Below, piece by piece: positions 62,927 through 64,000 of a DNA stretch of 64,000 nucleotides. Position 1 is the stretch's first letter; each line of letters opens with the position of its first letter. The stretch spans positions 62,001 through 126,000 of the forward strand of contig RHLJ01000004.1 in NCBI GenBank assembly GCA_003712055.1, in the 5' to 3' direction. This DNA comes from Balneola sp. (GTDB lineage Bacteria; Bacteroidota; Rhodothermia; Balneolales; Balneolaceae). Made by a program: the position numbers and the translations under genes. Below the pieces are notes generated by a model that was not told the origin of the DNA, did no database searches, and worked only from the letters and a program-made list of their open reading frames with translations.

Positions 62927-63586
62927 CTATTTAATCTTCTCGATCATTTGCCCGTCTTTGTAGAGTTCTTGTTCAAGGATTTGGCCTTGCTCATCATATA
63001 AAGTCATTAACCCCTGGGTTCCAAGGCTATCGGAAGTCATCTCGAATTTTAACTGCCCGTTGCTGTGCCACTCTCTGAACACATGCATATTATTATGTTC
63101 AGGTGAAGAATCTTGTATCTCTACAGTTAAAAAACCGTGATCAAACATTCTCATAGAAACCCGTTTTGATTGCTCAAAATCATACTCCTCTTCAACTCGA
63201 TGTAGTTCGTTGCCTGATTCATCAAATGCTTTCTGAAGTAATAGAACACCTTCTCTATAAGTGAAACTGGAATAGAGCTTGTTGTTTTCCTTTCGATAAT
63301 AATTTTGTGTGCCCGTAAATAAGTTTCCCTTCGAGTCATACATTCTTCGATCAAGAACCCCTCCACCTAACGTTTGTTCATATGGACTTTTAAGTAGTTT
63401 CAGTTTTACATCTGGATAGAGATCAGCATCAGTTACAGTTCTATCGCAAAACATCAAACCAATAAAAAAGAGCAAGGGAACAAGAGGTAGTACCTTGCCA
63501 AATCTTTGAATAAAGGGAGAGTTCTTAGACATCATAAGAAGTCTTTTTTTGGTAATAGAGAAATTAAGTTTACTAGTTAGTTTCAT
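62927..63586 (-). CDS. YwqK-like repeat protein, tandem copy 2
   Basis: A 219-residue protein with the leader MKLTSKLNFSITKKRLLMMS, nearly that of copy 3, and a hydrophobic stretch (KVLPLVPLLFFIGLMFC). Its strands include LFTGTQNYYRKENNKLYSS, FTYREGVLLLQKAFDESGNE, REWHSNGQLKFEMTSDSLG and a final LMTLYDEQGQILEQELYKDG, which is almost the same as the end of copy 1. AGG lies seven bases before the ATG. Copy 1 ends eight bases upstream, so the operon is tightly packed. Function unknown. Confidence 0.8.
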   Translation of the reverse strand: MKLTSKLNFSITKKRLLMMSKNSPFIQRFGKVLPLVPLLFFIGLMFCDRTVTDADLYPDVKLKLLKSPYEQTLGGGVLDRRMYDSKGNLFTGTQNYYRKENNKLYSSFTYREGVLLLQKAFDESGNELHRVEEEYDFEQSKRVSMRMFDHGFLTVEIQDSSPEHNNMHVFREWHSNGQLKFEMTSDSLGTQGLMTLYDEQGQILEQELYKDGQMIEKIK

Positions 63587-63594
63587 AGCATTAC

Positions 63595-64000
63595 CTATTT
63601 AATCTTCTCAACCAGTTCACCATCTTTATAGAGCTCCTGTTCAAGGACATTCCCTTGTTCGTCATAAAGGGTCATCAATCCCTGGTATATCAACGGTGGC
63701 TTATTCTCTGAACCAGAAGTAAAAGACATTTCAAATTTTAAAATACCGTCAGGGTAATATTCTCTATGAATATCATATTCCGAATCAGTAACGGATCTGT
63801 AAAGCCATTCAGCTTTTAGCTTTCCTCTTGAAAAATGTTTAGTCGAAAGCCATTTGGCCTCATCATACTCTTTTTTTACTCTATAACGCTCATTTCCATT
63901 CTCATCAAATGTAATCCAACCAGTTTGAATACCATTTACATAGGTAGCGGTAGAATATAGCTGATCATTCTTTTTGTAATACATACTACTCGTGCCCGTA
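63595..64000 (-). CDS. YwqK-like repeat protein, tandem copy 1 (5' part beyond window)
   Basis: The frame is open to the right edge, where TGTSSMYYKKNDQLYSTATY lines up with the TGTQ(N/R) stretch in the middle of the other copies, so the start lies outside the window. The visible 134 residues have ITFDENGNERYRVKKEYDE, REYYPDGILKFEMSF and the ending LMTLYDEQGNVLEQELYKDGELVEKIK shared with copy 2. It is probably as long as its neighbours and first of the three genes seen. Confidence 0.8.
   Translation of the reverse strand, partial: TGTSSMYYKKNDQLYSTATYVNGIQTGWITFDENGNERYRVKKEYDEAKWLSTKHFSRGKLKAEWLYRSVTDSEYDIHREYYPDGILKFEMSFTSGSENKPPLIYQGLMTLYDEQGNVLEQELYKDGELVEKIK

Overview
The window looks like chromosomal DNA from a free-living member of the Balneolota/Rhodothermota branch of the Bacteroidota group. 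Two large secreted proteins end in the C-terminal tail that starts NYPNPFNPST (type IX secretion sorting signal of this branch). Several promoters fit the Bacteroidota pattern TTG-N20/21-TAnnTTTG. The genes rpmB, rpmG and a DUF4295 gene stand together as in Bacteroidota. The taxon is inferred from these marks; I could not run a search.

Layout. 1-6 kb: end of a YfiT/DinB gene, an AT-rich gene-free stretch with eight DnaA-box-like 9-mers (candidate replication origin), dtd, a phosphatase-superfamily enzyme, a GIY-YIG nuclease with repeats at both ends, a YiiX-like hydrolase and a sialate O-acetylesterase. 6-11 kb: glycerol block glpK-glpD-glpF, its gaps filled by palindromic repeats, then an orphan NMT1-type binding protein. 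11-16 kb (minus strand): ffh-rpsP-rimM-trmD-rplS, a terminator, then adk. 16-18.3 kb: an M23 lipoprotein followed by two overlapping secreted paralogues. 18.5-23.5 kb: fabI, ruvC-ruvA, a PhoB/PhoR-like pair and a mannose-1-phosphate guanylyltransferase. 23.6-29.7 kb: MBL hydrolase and two small genes, gpx, tRNA-Asp, mnmG-rsmG (with two parS-like sites) and a WYL regulator. 29.7-34.6 kb: accessory genes, one with an in-frame stop. 34.7-43.1 kb: gyrB-gyrA facing rpmB-rpmG-DUF4295, then yqeY, cvpA, tyrS, xth. 43.4-50.2 kb: marR, small secreted or unknown genes (one frameshifted), uvrB and a secreted EEP-fold nuclease. 50.3-57.4 kb: a fused chorismate mutase-prephenate dehydrogenase, a secreted metzincin, DUF1643, a broken DUF3127 gene, DUF72, and two tandem secreted proteins like protease propeptides. 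57.5-64 kb: prfC, lytic transglycosylase, cyclase, sugar isomerase-like protein, and three tandem YwqK-like genes, the last running off the window.

The main themes are replication and segregation (candidate oriC, parS, gyrase), translation (S16, L19, L28, L33, TrmD, RimM, TyrRS, RF3, Dtd, MnmG, RsmG), DNA repair (UvrB, RuvCA, Xth) and glycerol use. A family of 25-28 bp inverted repeats (GTCATCCTGAG...GAAGGATC and variants) sits in at least ten gene gaps, usually as head-to-head pairs that could fold into long hairpins. No CRISPR array, prophage or classical insertion sequence was seen.

Three genes appear broken: a 16-bp tandem duplication in DUF3127, an in-frame stop in a DUF4440-like gene, and a frameshift in a small secreted protein gene. 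The best leads for something new are the repeat-flanked GIY-YIG nuclease, the tandem YwqK genes whose leaders look like pieces of BlaR1/M56 proteins, the M23 peptidase with its two overlapping secreted partners, and the paired propeptide-like proteins without a protease.
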